Positions 42,802 through 53,176 of a DNA stretch of 64,000 nucleotides are shown here, one piece after another. Below the pieces are notes generated by a model, which did not search any database, was not told the origin of the DNA, and saw nothing but the letters and a program-made list of their open reading frames with translations. The DNA lies in NCBI GenBank assembly GCA_029747015.1, contig JAKOGI010002765.1, positions 23,690 to 87,689 on the forward strand, written 5' to 3'. Numbering within the stretch: the first letter of the stretch is position 1; every line of letters begins with the position of its first letter. The position numbers and the translations under genes were made by a program. Origin of the DNA: Carnegiea gigantea (lineage: Eukaryota > Streptophyta > Magnoliopsida > Caryophyllales > Cactaceae).

Positions 42802-43188
42802 GAAGAGGGTGAGGGAAGGATGATAAAACGGGTCATACCTGGTGAGGAGAAGAGGCGGAAGTGAGAAATCTTCTTTGGGGGCAAGGGTTTGGGAAGGTTG
42901 AAGGGGGCTAGGTTCATGCTCATCAAATCTTGGAGGTAGGCTCCAATTTACCTCATTATCTACTCCATCATAGGCATCAAAGATGGGAGGTAGATCAAAG
43001 TTAACGTCACTATTTTCTTGATAATGGCCATCTCCATTTAAGACAAATGGATAGCTAACTTTTTTTTCTTCCTTCATGGCTGCTTCCCATTCGGCCAAGG
43101 TGATGAATTCCTCGTGGGGGCAGTCCGAGAGAGCATGACCAAAGCCTTGACACTTAGAACACCTTTTAGTGCTCATGCTAGAACTCAT
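42799..43188 (-). CDS. Zinc-knuckle mini-Gag of CRM-B IV (cut)
   Basis: Starts MSSSMSTKRCSKC with an intact knuckle CSKCQGFGHALSDCP. The acidic middle resembles CRM-B I (DLPPIFDAYDGVDNEVNW), but the part after PSPLQPSQT reads APKEDFSLPPLLLTRYDPF, as in CRM-B II. The mosaic suggests recombination between two CRM-B types, for instance by template switching. The frame is cut at 42801 by the nested LTR; its original end lies in 41516-41650. Confidence 0.7.
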   Translation of the reverse strand: MSSSMSTKRCSKCQGFGHALSDCPHEEFITLAEWEAAMKEEKKVSYPFVLNGDGHYQENSDVNFDLPPIFDAYDGVDNEVNWSLPPRFDEHEPSPLQPSQTLAPKEDFSLPPLLLTRYDPFYHPSLTLF

Positions 43189-43262
43189 GGTAGGACTTGA
43201 TGTGTATGGGGCTGATTTGTGGATGTGTTTGGGTTTCGAAACTTGGTCAAGTAGGCAACCGA

Positions 43263-43275
43263 GGCTCTGATACCA
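43263..43275 (-). promoter_or_regulatory. Primer-binding site, tRNA-iMet type
   Basis: Plus-strand GGCTCTGATACCA, 2 nt from the LTR at 43278. Confidence 0.9.
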
Positions 43276-43277
43276 AT

Positions 43278-44431
43278 TGATGTATATGTGGGTGGCAAGC
43301 GAACCAAATCAAACTCCAACTCAAAATAAGCCAAATTGGGAAGAGAAATGAAAGATGGATGAGATGGAGGAAGAATTTCACTACACAAGAAAAAGGAATA
43401 GAACAAGATCTTGTAATTGAGATAATCCTTCACGGAGCCACTCAATGACTTGACCTTGGGCTAATTCTCTTGTCTTAACCAAGGAATCACGCCAATTGGA
43501 AAAGGAAGAGAACCTATAACACCACTTGAATTTGCCACAATTCAAGATATAGAACTAGGAATTTAGTTGCACTTTTGAGAAACACACTCAAAGTACTTGT
43601 ATTGCTTTGAAAATTTCTTACAATGCAGAATGAATAGCTTCGCACGCCCCTCCCCTTTTTATAGACTCAGCAAAAGACAATCAAAGGACTCAAATAACTC
43701 CTAACAATTAAAACTAGCTAATGAAAAGTCTAAGAAAAATGAAAAGACTCATCATAAAAGGGGTGGGGGAGGTTACAAGAATATTCTAGGATTTTTGCAG
43801 CTGATTACATCAATCTAGAAGCATCTAAAACGTGCACAATATCAGCCACACAAATATATGTAACCTAAGACTCTTTATATTCCCAGCATTAATCCTTGCA
43901 ACTGCCTCAACTTCAACAGAGCATAACTTCCAAAATACTCGGCCAAATCACGCGTTCTTGGGCTTGTTAGAAAGACCTGGAAGTCTATTTTCTAGAATGG
44001 GCTCATTTGCTCAATTTGGATAAGCGGTTTGAAAGTTATGGCCCAAACAATGAACCTATCTCAGACTGGACTGGATCAGCATAACGTATCTTTGAGTGAA
44101 ATTTTGCCCAATCAAATGACGTCCAAATTAAACAAACTTGGGCTTATTTGAAAGCTGAAATCTTAAAATTCAAAACCATGTGGAGCCTCAAGTTGTGGGT
44201 CCACTTGAGCTTGTCCAAAAGTGGTCACAAAAAATCGGGTACCGCAGGGATGAATTCAGCGCCAAATTTCTAGCAAAGCTTAACCTCTTTTTGACCTCTT
44301 CATAGTGACGTGAGTCTTTGAACTCACTTAATAAGACCAAATAAGCACACTTCCAAGCATGATCTTCTTTGACCCTTTTCTTCTTTGAAATTGGACTTGA
44401 ATAAAAATGATGCATATGGAAATATGCATCA
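43278..44431 (-). repeat. CRM-B IV 5' LTR
   Basis: 1154 bp, TGATGTATATGTGG to the palindrome at 44408-44431, followed by TSD CCAAG. Confidence 0.87.
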
Positions 44432-46004
44432 CCAAGCCGCCTTTGAAGATGTCAAGGAGAAGCTCACTAGTGCACCCATACTTGCTCTTCCAAGCTTCTC
44501 CAAGATATTTGAAGTGGAGTGTGATGCTTCGGGGTGGGCATAGGGGCGGTCCTATCACAAGAAGGCCGACCATTAGCCTACTTTAGTGAAAAACTCAATG
44601 AGGCCAAGCGAAAATACTCAACGTATGACAAGGAGTTTTATGCCATAGTGAGGGCCTTGGAACATTGGAGACATTATTTGGTGGGGGGAGAGTTCATCCT
44701 CCACTCGGATCATGAAGCACTCAAGTTCATACAAGGTCAACACAAGCTCAACCCAAGGCATGCTAAGTGGGTGGAATATCTTCAAGCTTTCCACTTTGTG
44801 ATCCACCACAAATCCGGGCACTTAAACAAGGGTGCGGATGCCTTGTCTAGAAGATATCTACTCCTCTCCTCCCTTGACTCAAGAGTCCTTGGGTTTGAAT
44901 TGATCAAGGAGTTGTACACCAAGGATGAAGACTTCAAGGAGACCTTTGAAGTATGCTCACGGCACCCCCATGGTCCATTTCACATTGAAGAGGGGTTCTT
45001 ATTCAAAGGAAACCGGTTATGTATCCCTAAAGGAGGCATTAGGGAGCTTTTGATTAAAGAAGTGCATGGAGGAGCTTTGGCCGGCCACTTTGGCATTGAG
45101 AAGACCTCACTCATGTTGAAGGAGCACTACTATTGGCCCAAGATGGTCAAGGATGTTGAGCATTATGTTAAAAGGTGCTCTACTTGTCAACTTGCCAAAA
45201 GCCATGTCTTGCCTCAAGGTCTTTACTCGCCCTTACCGGTCCCAAAGGCTCCTTGGGAGGATGTGAGTTTAGATTTCATTACCGGCCTACCAAGGACACA
45301 ACGGAACAAGGACTCCATAATGGTGGTAGTTGATCGGTTTTCGAAGATGGCACACTTTGTCTCATGCCATACTACCCATGATGCCACTCAAATTGCAAGC
45401 CTCTACTTCAAAGAGATCGTGAGGCTCCATGGCATCCCCAAAAGCATGGTGTCCGACCGGGATAGCAAGTTCATGAGCCTTTTTTGGCTCACTCTATGGA
45501 AGAAGATGGGCACTCATCTCAAATTTAGCACATCATGTCACCCCCAAACGGATCGCCAAACCGAGGTCACCAATAGGACCTTGGGTACTTTGTTGAGGGT
45601 CCTAGCCAAGAAGAGCACAAAGGGTTGGGATGAGTTGCTTAGCCATGCCGACTTTGCCTACAATCGAGTGCCAAGCAAAGCCACCGGTCTTTCTCCATTC
45701 CAAGTTGTATATGGTTTCAACCCTTGTACACCTATGGACCTTACACCCCTCCCTACTCCAACCAAGTTTAGTTGGGAGGCTGAGAAGAGAGCAAAGGAAA
45801 TCCAAGAGCTCCATGCACAAGTGAGGGCTAAAATTGAGAAGTTCAATTATCAGACCAAGGATCGGGTAAACAAGCACCGCAAGGAAGTCCAATTTAAGCC
45901 CGGAGATTTAGTATGGATCCACCTAAGAAAGGAGTGATTTCCTAGCAAAAGAAGGTCCAAGCTTCTTCCACGCTCGGATGGCCCATTCAAGATCCTTGAA
46001 AAAG
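44432..46004 (+). pseudogene. CRM-A unit I RNase H and integrase
   Basis: Pol resumes at [15 protein letters not shown]. One G is missing in the first G run at 44531-44534 (VECDASGVG..), after which 44534-45937 is open: RNase H ([38 protein letters not shown]) and integrase (HYYWPKMVKDVEHY, RCSTCQ, LDFITGL, SDRDSKFMSLF, TEVTNRTLG). Gly is replaced by Arg in QTDRQTEV. A TGA at 45935-45937 stands where unit II reads Arg (LRKERFP). The remaining [19 protein letters not shown] runs to 46004, where the solo LTR was inserted. Confidence 0.88.
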
Positions 46005-47155
46005 TGATGCATATTTCCATATGCATCATTTTTATTCAAGTCCAATTTCAAAGAAGAAAAGGGTCAAAGAAGATCATGCATGGAAATGTGCCTATTTGGT
46101 CTTCTTAGGTGAGTTCAAAGACTCGCGACACTATGGAGAGGTCAAAAAGAGGTTAAACTTTGCTAGAAATTTGGTGCCGAATTCATCCCTGCGGAACCCG
46201 ATTTTGTGCCCACTTTTGGACGAGAGCTCAAGTGGACCCACAATTGAGGGCCCAGTGCTTTTGAAGCTTAAGATGTCAGCTTAAAATAGCCCAATTTTAT
46301 TTAATTTTGGACATCATGTGATGGTGAAAATATCACCTCAAAGATACGTTGTGGGATCCAGTCCAGTATGAGATAACGGTGCATTGTGTGGGCCTAACTT
46401 CAAAACCGCTTATCCAAATATGAGCAAATGAAGCCAATTGGAAACTAAGACTTCCAGGGCTTTATAACAAGCCCAAGAACGGCGTGATGTAGGCCCGAGC
46501 TATTCTGGAAGTTATGCTCGTTGAAGTGGATTGGCAGTTTGTAAGGATTAATGTTGGGAATATGAAGAGTCTTAGGTTACATATATTTGTGGGGCTGATA
46601 TTGTGCACGTTTTAGATGCTTCTAGATTGATGTAATCAGCTGCAAAAATCCTAGAATATTCCTTGTAACCTCCCCCACCCCCTTTTATGATGTGTCTTTC
46701 ATTTTTCTTAGACTTTTCATTAGCTAGTTTTAATTGTTAGGAGTTATTTGAGTCTTTGATTGTCTTTTGCTGAGTCTATAAAAGGGGAGGGGCATGTGAA
46801 GCTAATCATTCAGCATTGTAAGAGATTTCCAAAGTAATTCAAGCACCTTTGAGAGTGATTCTCATTTGTGTCTCAAAAAATTCCTAGTTCTATATCTTGA
46901 ATTTGCCTAATTCAAGTGGTGTTCTAGGTTCTCTATCTTTTCCAATTGGAGTGATTCCTTGGTTAAGACAGAGATTAGCCCAAGGTCAAGTCATTGAGTG
47001 GCTCAGTGAAGGATTATCTCAATTAAAGAATCTTGTTCTATCTTTTTCTTGTGTAGTGAAGTTCTTCACCCATCTCATCCATATTCTTTATTTCTCTTTC
47101 CAATTGGCTTATTTGAGTTGAGTTTGATTGGTTCATGCCCACAACATATACATCA
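46005..47155 (+). repeat. Solo CRM-B LTR in CRM-A unit I pol
   Basis: 1151 bp, palindromic terminus at 46005-46028, end ACATATACATCA. TSD AAAAG lies at 46000-46004 and at 47157-47161. The middle (about 46290-46560) is indel-dense relative to sister LTRs. Confidence 0.85.
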
Positions 47156-47444
47156 AAAAAGTCAATTCCAATCATTACAAGGTGATTGCCCGGTGACTAT
47201 GGAGTATCCGCACATCAATGTAGCCGATTTGAGGCCCTACTTGAGAAGAAGGCGAAGAGCTACCAAAGTGAGGACAAACTCTGTCCAAGCTGGGGAGGAT
47301 GATGGGGATCAGCCCCAAGGGGTTCTTATAGCTCAAGAGGTCACAAAGGCTTTCCAAGGATTAGAAATCACTCAAGACACGATCACTTGCATTCTGCCGG
47401 GCTCATCCCGCACATGGCCCGACTTTTTGACCTTGGTGACCTGA
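47156..47444 (+). pseudogene. CRM-A unit I integrase tail and LTR-encoded end
   Basis: After the solo LTR the tail resumes at VNSN but is corrupted to about 47260 (LRRRRRATKV in place of [10 protein letters not shown]). VADLRPY and the acidic end are recognisable. The frame enters LTR2 at 47300 and stops at 47442-47444, giving about 48 LTR-encoded residues ([30 protein letters not shown]). Confidence 0.75.
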
Positions 47445-48433
47445 TGACCTGAGGCCTTAAAGCCAAACTTTTGGTATGTCTGGAAAGATTGGAGAGTTAG
47501 CTGCCCAATAAATCAAGTTTCAGCCCATTTGGATGTCATTTGCCCATCCAAACCCTTTGTTAAAGCCCAACTGTCCAAAACTGTTTTCCAGGTCAGATTT
47601 TGTCCGGTTTTGGGAGCCCATTTTCCCCAACCTAAAGTAACCCTAACAACCTGGAATTTTAACTCCTAGATCCTTTTTTGAATTGGCTAAAAGGGTGGGA
47701 AAAGAAACCAGAGTCAAACGTGTCCCAAGGAGGCTAAAAGCAAGGAAACTTCTAAAGCTGCTTTTGGGAAAGTCAGCCTGCACCATCTCACTTGTTCTGT
47801 TTATATCTCCTGAACGGCTGCACCAAATGAGCTCCAAAAGTAGTCATATGAAAGAACACTTTCTAAGCTTTCTAATAAGGTATGTTGGAGCCAATTTGGG
47901 TAAGTAAGGACGAAGATACAGCTGCTGAAAGTTGTCCCTGCAATCTGGAAAACTGGACAGCAACTGTCAACATCACCTTTTGTACTTTTCTTGCTTTTTG
48001 TGCTTCCCTTTTGTCTTGATCCGTTTGGCTTGCATTGTAAACCATGTAATCTGAATTTTGAGGCTCCCTCCTATATAAGGGACCTTTAGGAATGTAAGAA
48101 GGCAGCTTTGAATATCATGCAATGAAATCTGAGTGTTTTACTCTCCATTGAAACTCCTAGTTGCTTTAGCTTGTGTTGGCTAGTTCAAGTGGTGATCTTC
48201 TAGGTTCCTTTCTCTTGCTTATGGTGGTGATATTCTGTATCCATAAGTGAAGAAGGAATAGCCCAACTTCTCCTCTAAGTGGCGCCTTTGGCTTATCTTA
48301 GACAAGAGAGTTGCACACTATCCATCAAGACCGGTTGAGCTCATTGTTCTTTTCGGTTTTTTGCTTGTCCTTGTTTTCACTCTTCCCCATCATACATTCT
48401 CATCTTTGACATTCCCATGGTTAACATACATCA
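47300..48433 (+). repeat. CRM-A LTR2 (shared by units I and II)
   Basis: 1134 bp; TATA box at 48071-48079; preceded by TGGGGAGGA. Its first 145 bp end the unit I polyprotein, and its end is followed by the unit II PBS. Confidence 0.9.
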
Positions 48434-48436
48434 TCT

Positions 48437-48448
48437 TGGTATCAGAGC
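48437..48448 (+). promoter_or_regulatory. Primer-binding site, tRNA-iMet type
   Basis: TGGTATCAGAGC, 3 nt after LTR2. Confidence 0.9.
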
Positions 48449-48541
48449 TTAGGCTACCCTCTTGGCCAAGCTTCCACCCAAACACATTTCTCAAACACAA
48501 ACCACAAAACATCCTTTCTCTATCCGCACGGGACAGAATTG

Positions 48542-48652
48542 TGGCACGGCCTACCCGTGCTTTAAGGCACGACCGTGCCACCTCTTTTCTGCACTTTTGT
48601 CACGGTAGTAACTTGGCACGGGAAGCCCGTGTCCCACGGCACGACCGTGCCA
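48542..48652 (+). promoter_or_regulatory. Leader paired inverted repeats (CACGG motif)
   Basis: Same two-block layout as 37577-37687, with GGCACGACCGTGCC closing both blocks, 51 nt before the gag ATG at 48703. Confidence 0.7.
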
Positions 48653-48702
48653 CCCCATTCTCAGCCAAATCTCGTGTTTCTCTCCCACAAAGCCCACATA
48701 TC

Positions 48703-51462
48703 ATGTCTTCTAGCCAAACACCCGAGCAAGTGGCCGAACAAGCCTTAAGAGAAAAGGCCGAAATGGAAGCTAGAGTCAAGTACTTGCAAACTCAACTTCA
48801 AAGGCTCATGAAGGAAAGGAGAGACAACTTGAGGGATTCACCTATTCCAAGTGAATCTAGTGACCCGGGTGAAAGTGATTCGGATTTCAACCCTTTTGGG
48901 TCACAAGGAAGAGCTAGTAGAGGATCAAGGAGACAAGAAAGGCATCAAGGAGGTGGATTCAACGACTTCAAAGTTGACATCCCCGAGTTTGAAGGCAAGC
49001 TTGATCCGGACGAGTTCTTGGATTGGCTACAAACCGTGGAGAGGGTGTTCGACTACAAGGACATCCCGGATGAAAAGAAGGTAAAACTAGTTGCCCTTAA
49101 ACTTAGAAAGTATGCTTCTACTTGGTGGGCTAATGTTTTATCTAAGAGGGCCAAGAAAGGGAAGGGGAAGATTAAAACTTGGAGGAAAATGAAAGAAAAA
49201 CTCAAAGAGAAGTTCCTTCCATCTCACTACCTTCAAGAGAACTTTTCTAGACTTCACCATTTGAGACAAGGGTCTTTAAGTGTGGAGGAATATACAAGGG
49301 AGTTTGAGCAATTGATCATAAAATGTGACCTTAAAGAGGATGAGGAACAAACTTTGGTGAGGTATCTTTGTGGGTTGGATGAGAAGATAGCCCATATAGT
49401 AGAGTTGCACCCATACACCACCCTTGATGAGTTAAGTTCTCTAGCTCACAAGGTGGAACTACAAAAGAAGACTAAGGGAAAGAGTGAAGCCTTTAAACCA
49501 CAAAATCGTGCCTACACTCCCCAAAGGCCTTCATACACCACGCCAAAGCCCTTTAACCCTCCAAACCCAAAACCTCCTCCCCCTTCGGTCCCCAAAACAG
49601 CCCCTCAAATGTCCACAAAACCAAAGGAGACAAGGAGGTGCTTTAGGTGCCAAGGCCTTGGACATATTGCATCCGAATGTCCAAACAAGAGAGTGGTCAC
49701 CCTAGCCGAGTACCAAGCATCTTTTGAAGAAGAAATGGAAGAAGAAAAGGAGTTGTACTTGAATGAGGCCCTAGAAGAAGTAGAGGAGGGCCCGGATGAA
49801 GGTGAACTCTTGGTGGTTAGGCGAGCTTTGAGTGGGTTGGCTACTCAAGATGGGAATGAACAAAGGGAGGCCATCTTTCACACGAGGTGCACCATAGGAG
49901 GCAAAGTATGTTCCCTCATCATTGATGGAGGGAGTTGTACAAATGTGGCATCCAAGACCTTGGTGGACAAGCTTCAACTCACGGCATCTCCACACCCTTT
50001 TCCATACACCATTCAATGGCTCAATCAAGGCAAAGGTATCCAAGTCTCATCTCGTTGTTTAGTTTCTTTGAGCATTGGAAAGAACTATAAGGATGAAATT
50101 TGGTGTGATGTGATTCCCATGGATGCATGTCATGTACTCCTTGGTAGACCGTGGCTCTTTGATAGAAATGTTATGCATGATGGCCGAATGAACACCTACT
50201 CCTTCATCCTAGACCACAAGAAAATCACCCTTACCCCCATTCGTCCTTCCCAACTCCTCAAGCCAAAAGAAACCCCACAAAAAGACATCCTACTCACTAA
50301 CCTCCTCAAGGCCGAAAACCATGAGTATGAGTCATTCAAGGAGTGGCTCCTACTTGGCCTAGGTGAAACCGAAACCGTCACTCACTCCCATCCCCTCCTC
50401 ATCCCACTTCTCCAAGCCTATAACCATGTGTTTCCGCAAGAAATTCCCCATGGCCTACCCCCTCAAAGAACCATCCAACACAAAATAGACCTCATTCCCG
50501 GATCCACCCTTCCAAATAAACCGGCCTATAGAATGAATCCACAAGAAACCCAAGAAATCCAAAGGCAAGTGGATGAACTTTTGGCCAAAGGAATGATTCG
50601 GGAAAGCTTGAGTCCTTGTGCCGTTCCGGCCTTATTGGTACCAAAGAAGGATGGAAGCATGAGGATGTGTGTGGATAGTCGGGCTATCAACAAAATCACT
50701 ATTAAGTACCGCTATCCCATCCCTAGATTGGAGGACCTACTTGATGAGTTGCATGGGGCCACCATTTTCTCTAAGATTGATCTTAGGAGTGGCTACTATC
50801 AAATTCGAATCTATGAAGGGGATGAATGGAAGACGGCATTCAAGACCAAGGGGGGACTATATGAATGGTTGGTCATGCCATTCGGCCTTACCAATGCTCC
50901 AAGCACTTTCATGCGTCTAATGAATCAAGTCCTCAAGCCTTTCATTGGGAGGTTTGTAGTGGTCTATTTCGATGACATCTTGGTTTATAGCCAAGGTGAG
51001 AAGGAGCACGCTAATCACCTTCAACAAGTTCTTGATGTGCTCTCCCAAGAGAAGTTATATGGCAACTTGGAGAAGTGCCACTTCTTCACTCCCCAAGTTG
51101 TTTTCTTAGGGTATGTTGTTTCGGCCCATGGTATACAAGTGGACGAGAGCAAAGTTCAATCCATCCGGGAATGGCCGGTTCCTTCCTCTATTCACCAAGT
51201 GAGGAGCTTTCATGGTCTAGCCTCTTTTTATAGGAGGTTTGTCAAGAACTTTAGCACAATCATGGCTCCTTTGACCGAGATTCTCAAATCCAAGAAATTT
51301 GAGTGGAATGAAAAGGCCCAAGCCGCCTTTGAAGATGTCAAGGAGAAGCTCACTAGTGCACCCATACTTGCTCTTCCAAGCTTCTCCAAGATATTTGAAG
51401 TGGAGTGTGATGCTTCGGGGGTGGGCATAGGGCGGTCCTATCACAAGAAGGCCGACCATTAG
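48703..51462 (+). CDS. CRM-A unit II Gag-protease-RT polyprotein
   Basis: About 909 clean codons from MSSSQTPEQVAEQ. N-terminal coiled-coil-like region (1-45), Gag core (FKVDIPEFEGKLDPDEF, WWANVLSKRAKKGKGK, VEEYTREFEQLIIKCDL), CCHC knuckle CFRCQGLGHIASECP at 49639-49680, and protease SLIIDGGSCTNVAS (Thr replaces the usual Ala after Cys). RT has [35 protein letters not shown] and catalytic YFDD at 50965-50976. RNase H then begins at [13 protein letters not shown]. One G is missing in the second G run near 51429-51432, shifting the frame to a stop at 51462. The start is chosen by conservation, although the frame is open back to 48361 inside LTR2. Confidence 0.92.
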   Translation: MSSSQTPEQVAEQALREKAEMEARVKYLQTQLQRLMKERRDNLRDSPIPSESSDPGESDSDFNPFGSQGRASRGSRRQERHQGGGFNDFKVDIPEFEGKLDPDEFLDWLQTVERVFDYKDIPDEKKVKLVALKLRKYASTWWANVLSKRAKKGKGKIKTWRKMKEKLKEKFLPSHYLQENFSRLHHLRQGSLSVEEYTREFEQLIIKCDLKEDEEQTLVRYLCGLDEKIAHIVELHPYTTLDELSSLAHKVELQKKTKGKSEAFKPQNRAYTPQRPSYTTPKPFNPPNPKPPPPSVPKTAPQMSTKPKETRRCFRCQGLGHIASECPNKRVVTLAEYQASFEEEMEEEKELYLNEALEEVEEGPDEGELLVVRRALSGLATQDGNEQREAIFHTRCTIGGKVCSLIIDGGSCTNVASKTLVDKLQLTASPHPFPYTIQWLNQGKGIQVSSRCLVSLSIGKNYKDEIWCDVIPMDACHVLLGRPWLFDRNVMHDGRMNTYSFILDHKKITLTPIRPSQLLKPKETPQKDILLTNLLKAENHEYESFKEWLLLGLGETETVTHSHPLLIPLLQAYNHVFPQEIPHGLPPQRTIQHKIDLIPGSTLPNKPAYRMNPQETQEIQRQVDELLAKGMIRESLSPCAVPALLVPKKDGSMRMCVDSRAINKITIKYRYPIPRLEDLLDELHGATIFSKIDLRSGYYQIRIYEGDEWKTAFKTKGGLYEWLVMPFGLTNAPSTFMRLMNQVLKPFIGRFVVVYFDDILVYSQGEKEHANHLQQVLDVLSQEKLYGNLEKCHFFTPQVVFLGYVVSAHGIQVDESKVQSIREWPVPSSIHQVRSFHGLASFYRRFVKNFSTIMAPLTEILKSKKFEWNEKAQAAFEDVKEKLTSAPILALPSFSKIFEVECDASGVGIGRSYHKKADH

Positions 51463-52709
51463 CCTACTTTAGTGAAAAACTCAATGAGGCCAAGCGAAAA
51501 TACTCAACGTATGACAAGGAGTTTTATGCCATAGTGAGGGCCTTGGAACATTGGAGACATTATTTGGTGGGGGGAGAGTTAATCCTCCACTCGGATCATG
51601 AAGCACTCAAGTTCATACAAGGTCAACACAAGCTCAACCCAAGGCATGCTAAGTGGGTGGAATATCTTCAAGCTTTCCACTTTGTGATCCACCACAAATC
51701 CGGGCACTTAAACAAGGGTGCGGATGCCTTGTCTAGAAGATATCTACTCCTCTCCTCCCTTGACTCAAGAGTCCTTGGGTTTGAATTGATCAAGGAGTTG
51801 TACACCAAGGATGAAGACTTCAAGGAGACCTTTGAAGTATGCTCACGGCACCCCCATGGTCCATTTCACATTGAAGAGGGGTTCTTATTCAAAGGAAACC
51901 GGTTATGTATCCCTAAAGGAGGCATTAGGGAGCTTTTGATTAAAGAAGTGCATGGAGGAGCTTTGGCCGGCCACTTTGGCATTGAGAAGACCTCACTCAT
52001 GTTGAAGGAGCACTACTATTGGCCCAAGATGGTCAAGGATGTTGAGCATTATGTTAAAAGGTGCTCTACTTGTCAACTTGCCAAAAGCCATGTCTTGCCT
52101 CAAGGTCTTTACTCGCCCTTACCGGTCCCAAAGGCTCCTTGGGAGGATGTGAGTTTAGATTTCATTACCGGCCTACCAAGGACACAACGGAACAAGGACT
52201 CCATAATGGTGGTAGTTGATCGGTTTTCGAAGATGGCACACTTTGTCTCATGCCATACTACCCATGATGCCACTCAAATTGCAAGCCTCTACTTCAAAGA
52301 GATCGTGAGGCTCCATGGCATCCCCAAAAGCATGGTGTCCGACCGGGATAGCAAGTTCATGAGCCATTTTTGGCTCACTCTATGGAAGAAGATGGGCACT
52401 CATCTCAAATTTAGCACATCATGTCACCCCCAAACGGATGGCCAAACCGAGGTCACCAATAGGACCTTGGGTACTTTGTTGAGGGTCCTAGCCAAGAAGA
52501 GCACAAAGGGTTGGGATGAGTTGCTTAGCCATGCCGAGTTTGCCTACAATCGAGTGCCAAGCAAAGCCATGGTCTTTCTCCATTCCAAGTTGTATATGGT
52601 TTCAACCCTTGTACACCTATGGACCTTACACCCCTCCCTACTCCAACCAAGTTTAGTTGGGAGGCCGAGAAGAGAGCAAAGGAAATCCAAGAGCTCCATG
52701 CACAAGTGA
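51463..52709 (+). pseudogene. CRM-A unit II RNase H and integrase
   Basis: Continuation of 48703-51462 in the shifted frame; open from about 51470. RNase H ([43 protein letters not shown]). Integrase zinc-binding region (HGGALAGHFGIEK, RCSTCQ) and catalytic acids in LDFITGL, SDRDSKFMSHF and GQTEVTNRTLG. At about 52566-52572 a short indel in KAT(GLSPF) shifts the frame, and the tail to 52709 is spurious. The catalytic core itself is uninterrupted. Confidence 0.9.
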
Positions 52710-53176
52710 GGGCTAAAATTGAGAAGTTCAATGATTAGACCAAGGATCGGGTAAACAAGCACCGCAAGGAAGTCCAATTTAAGCCCGGAGATTTAGTATG
52801 GATCCACCTAAGAAAGGAGCGATTTCCTAGAAAAAGAAGGTCCAAGCTTCTTCCACGCTCAGATGGCCCATTCAAGATCCTTGAAAAAGTCAATTCCAAT
52901 GCATACAAGGTTGATTTGCCCGGTGACTATGGAGTATCCGCTACATTCAATGTAGCCGATTTGAGGCCCTACTTTGATGAAGAAGACGAGCTACCAAGTT
53001 TGAGGACAAACTCTTCCGAAGCTGGGGGGGATGATGGGGATCAGCCCCAAGGGGTTCTTATAGCTCAAGAGGTCACAAAGGCTTTCCAAGGATTAGAAAT
53101 CACTCAAGACACGATCACTTGCATTCTGCCGGGCTCATCCCGCACATGGCCCGACTTTCTGACCTCGGTGACCTGA
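52570..53176 (+). pseudogene. CRM-A unit II integrase C-terminus and LTR-encoded tail
   Basis: From the shift, the correct frame reads LSPFQVVYGFNPCTPMDL, WEAEKRAKEIQELHAQVR and KIEKFND, then TAG at 52736-52738, where unit I has Gln. It continues [56 protein letters not shown] and [17 protein letters not shown]. It crosses into LTR3 at 53032 and stops at 53174-53176. The LTR-encoded end ([16 protein letters not shown]) occupies the position of the CRM chromodomain-like CR motif; I cannot confirm homology by eye. Confidence 0.87.

Larger units (their letters stand above)
40356..44431 (-). mobile_element. CRM-B element IV with a nested CRM-B LTR
   Basis: Outer LTRs at 40356-41515 and 43278-44431, TSD CCAAG at 40351-40355 and 44432-44436. 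The internal region is split into 41516-41650 and 42802-43277 by another CRM-B LTR (41651-42801), flanked by a short GAAG repeat. The host sequence is unit I pol at the RNase H start ([12 protein letters not shown]). The internal region mixes features of elements I and II. Confidence 0.88.
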
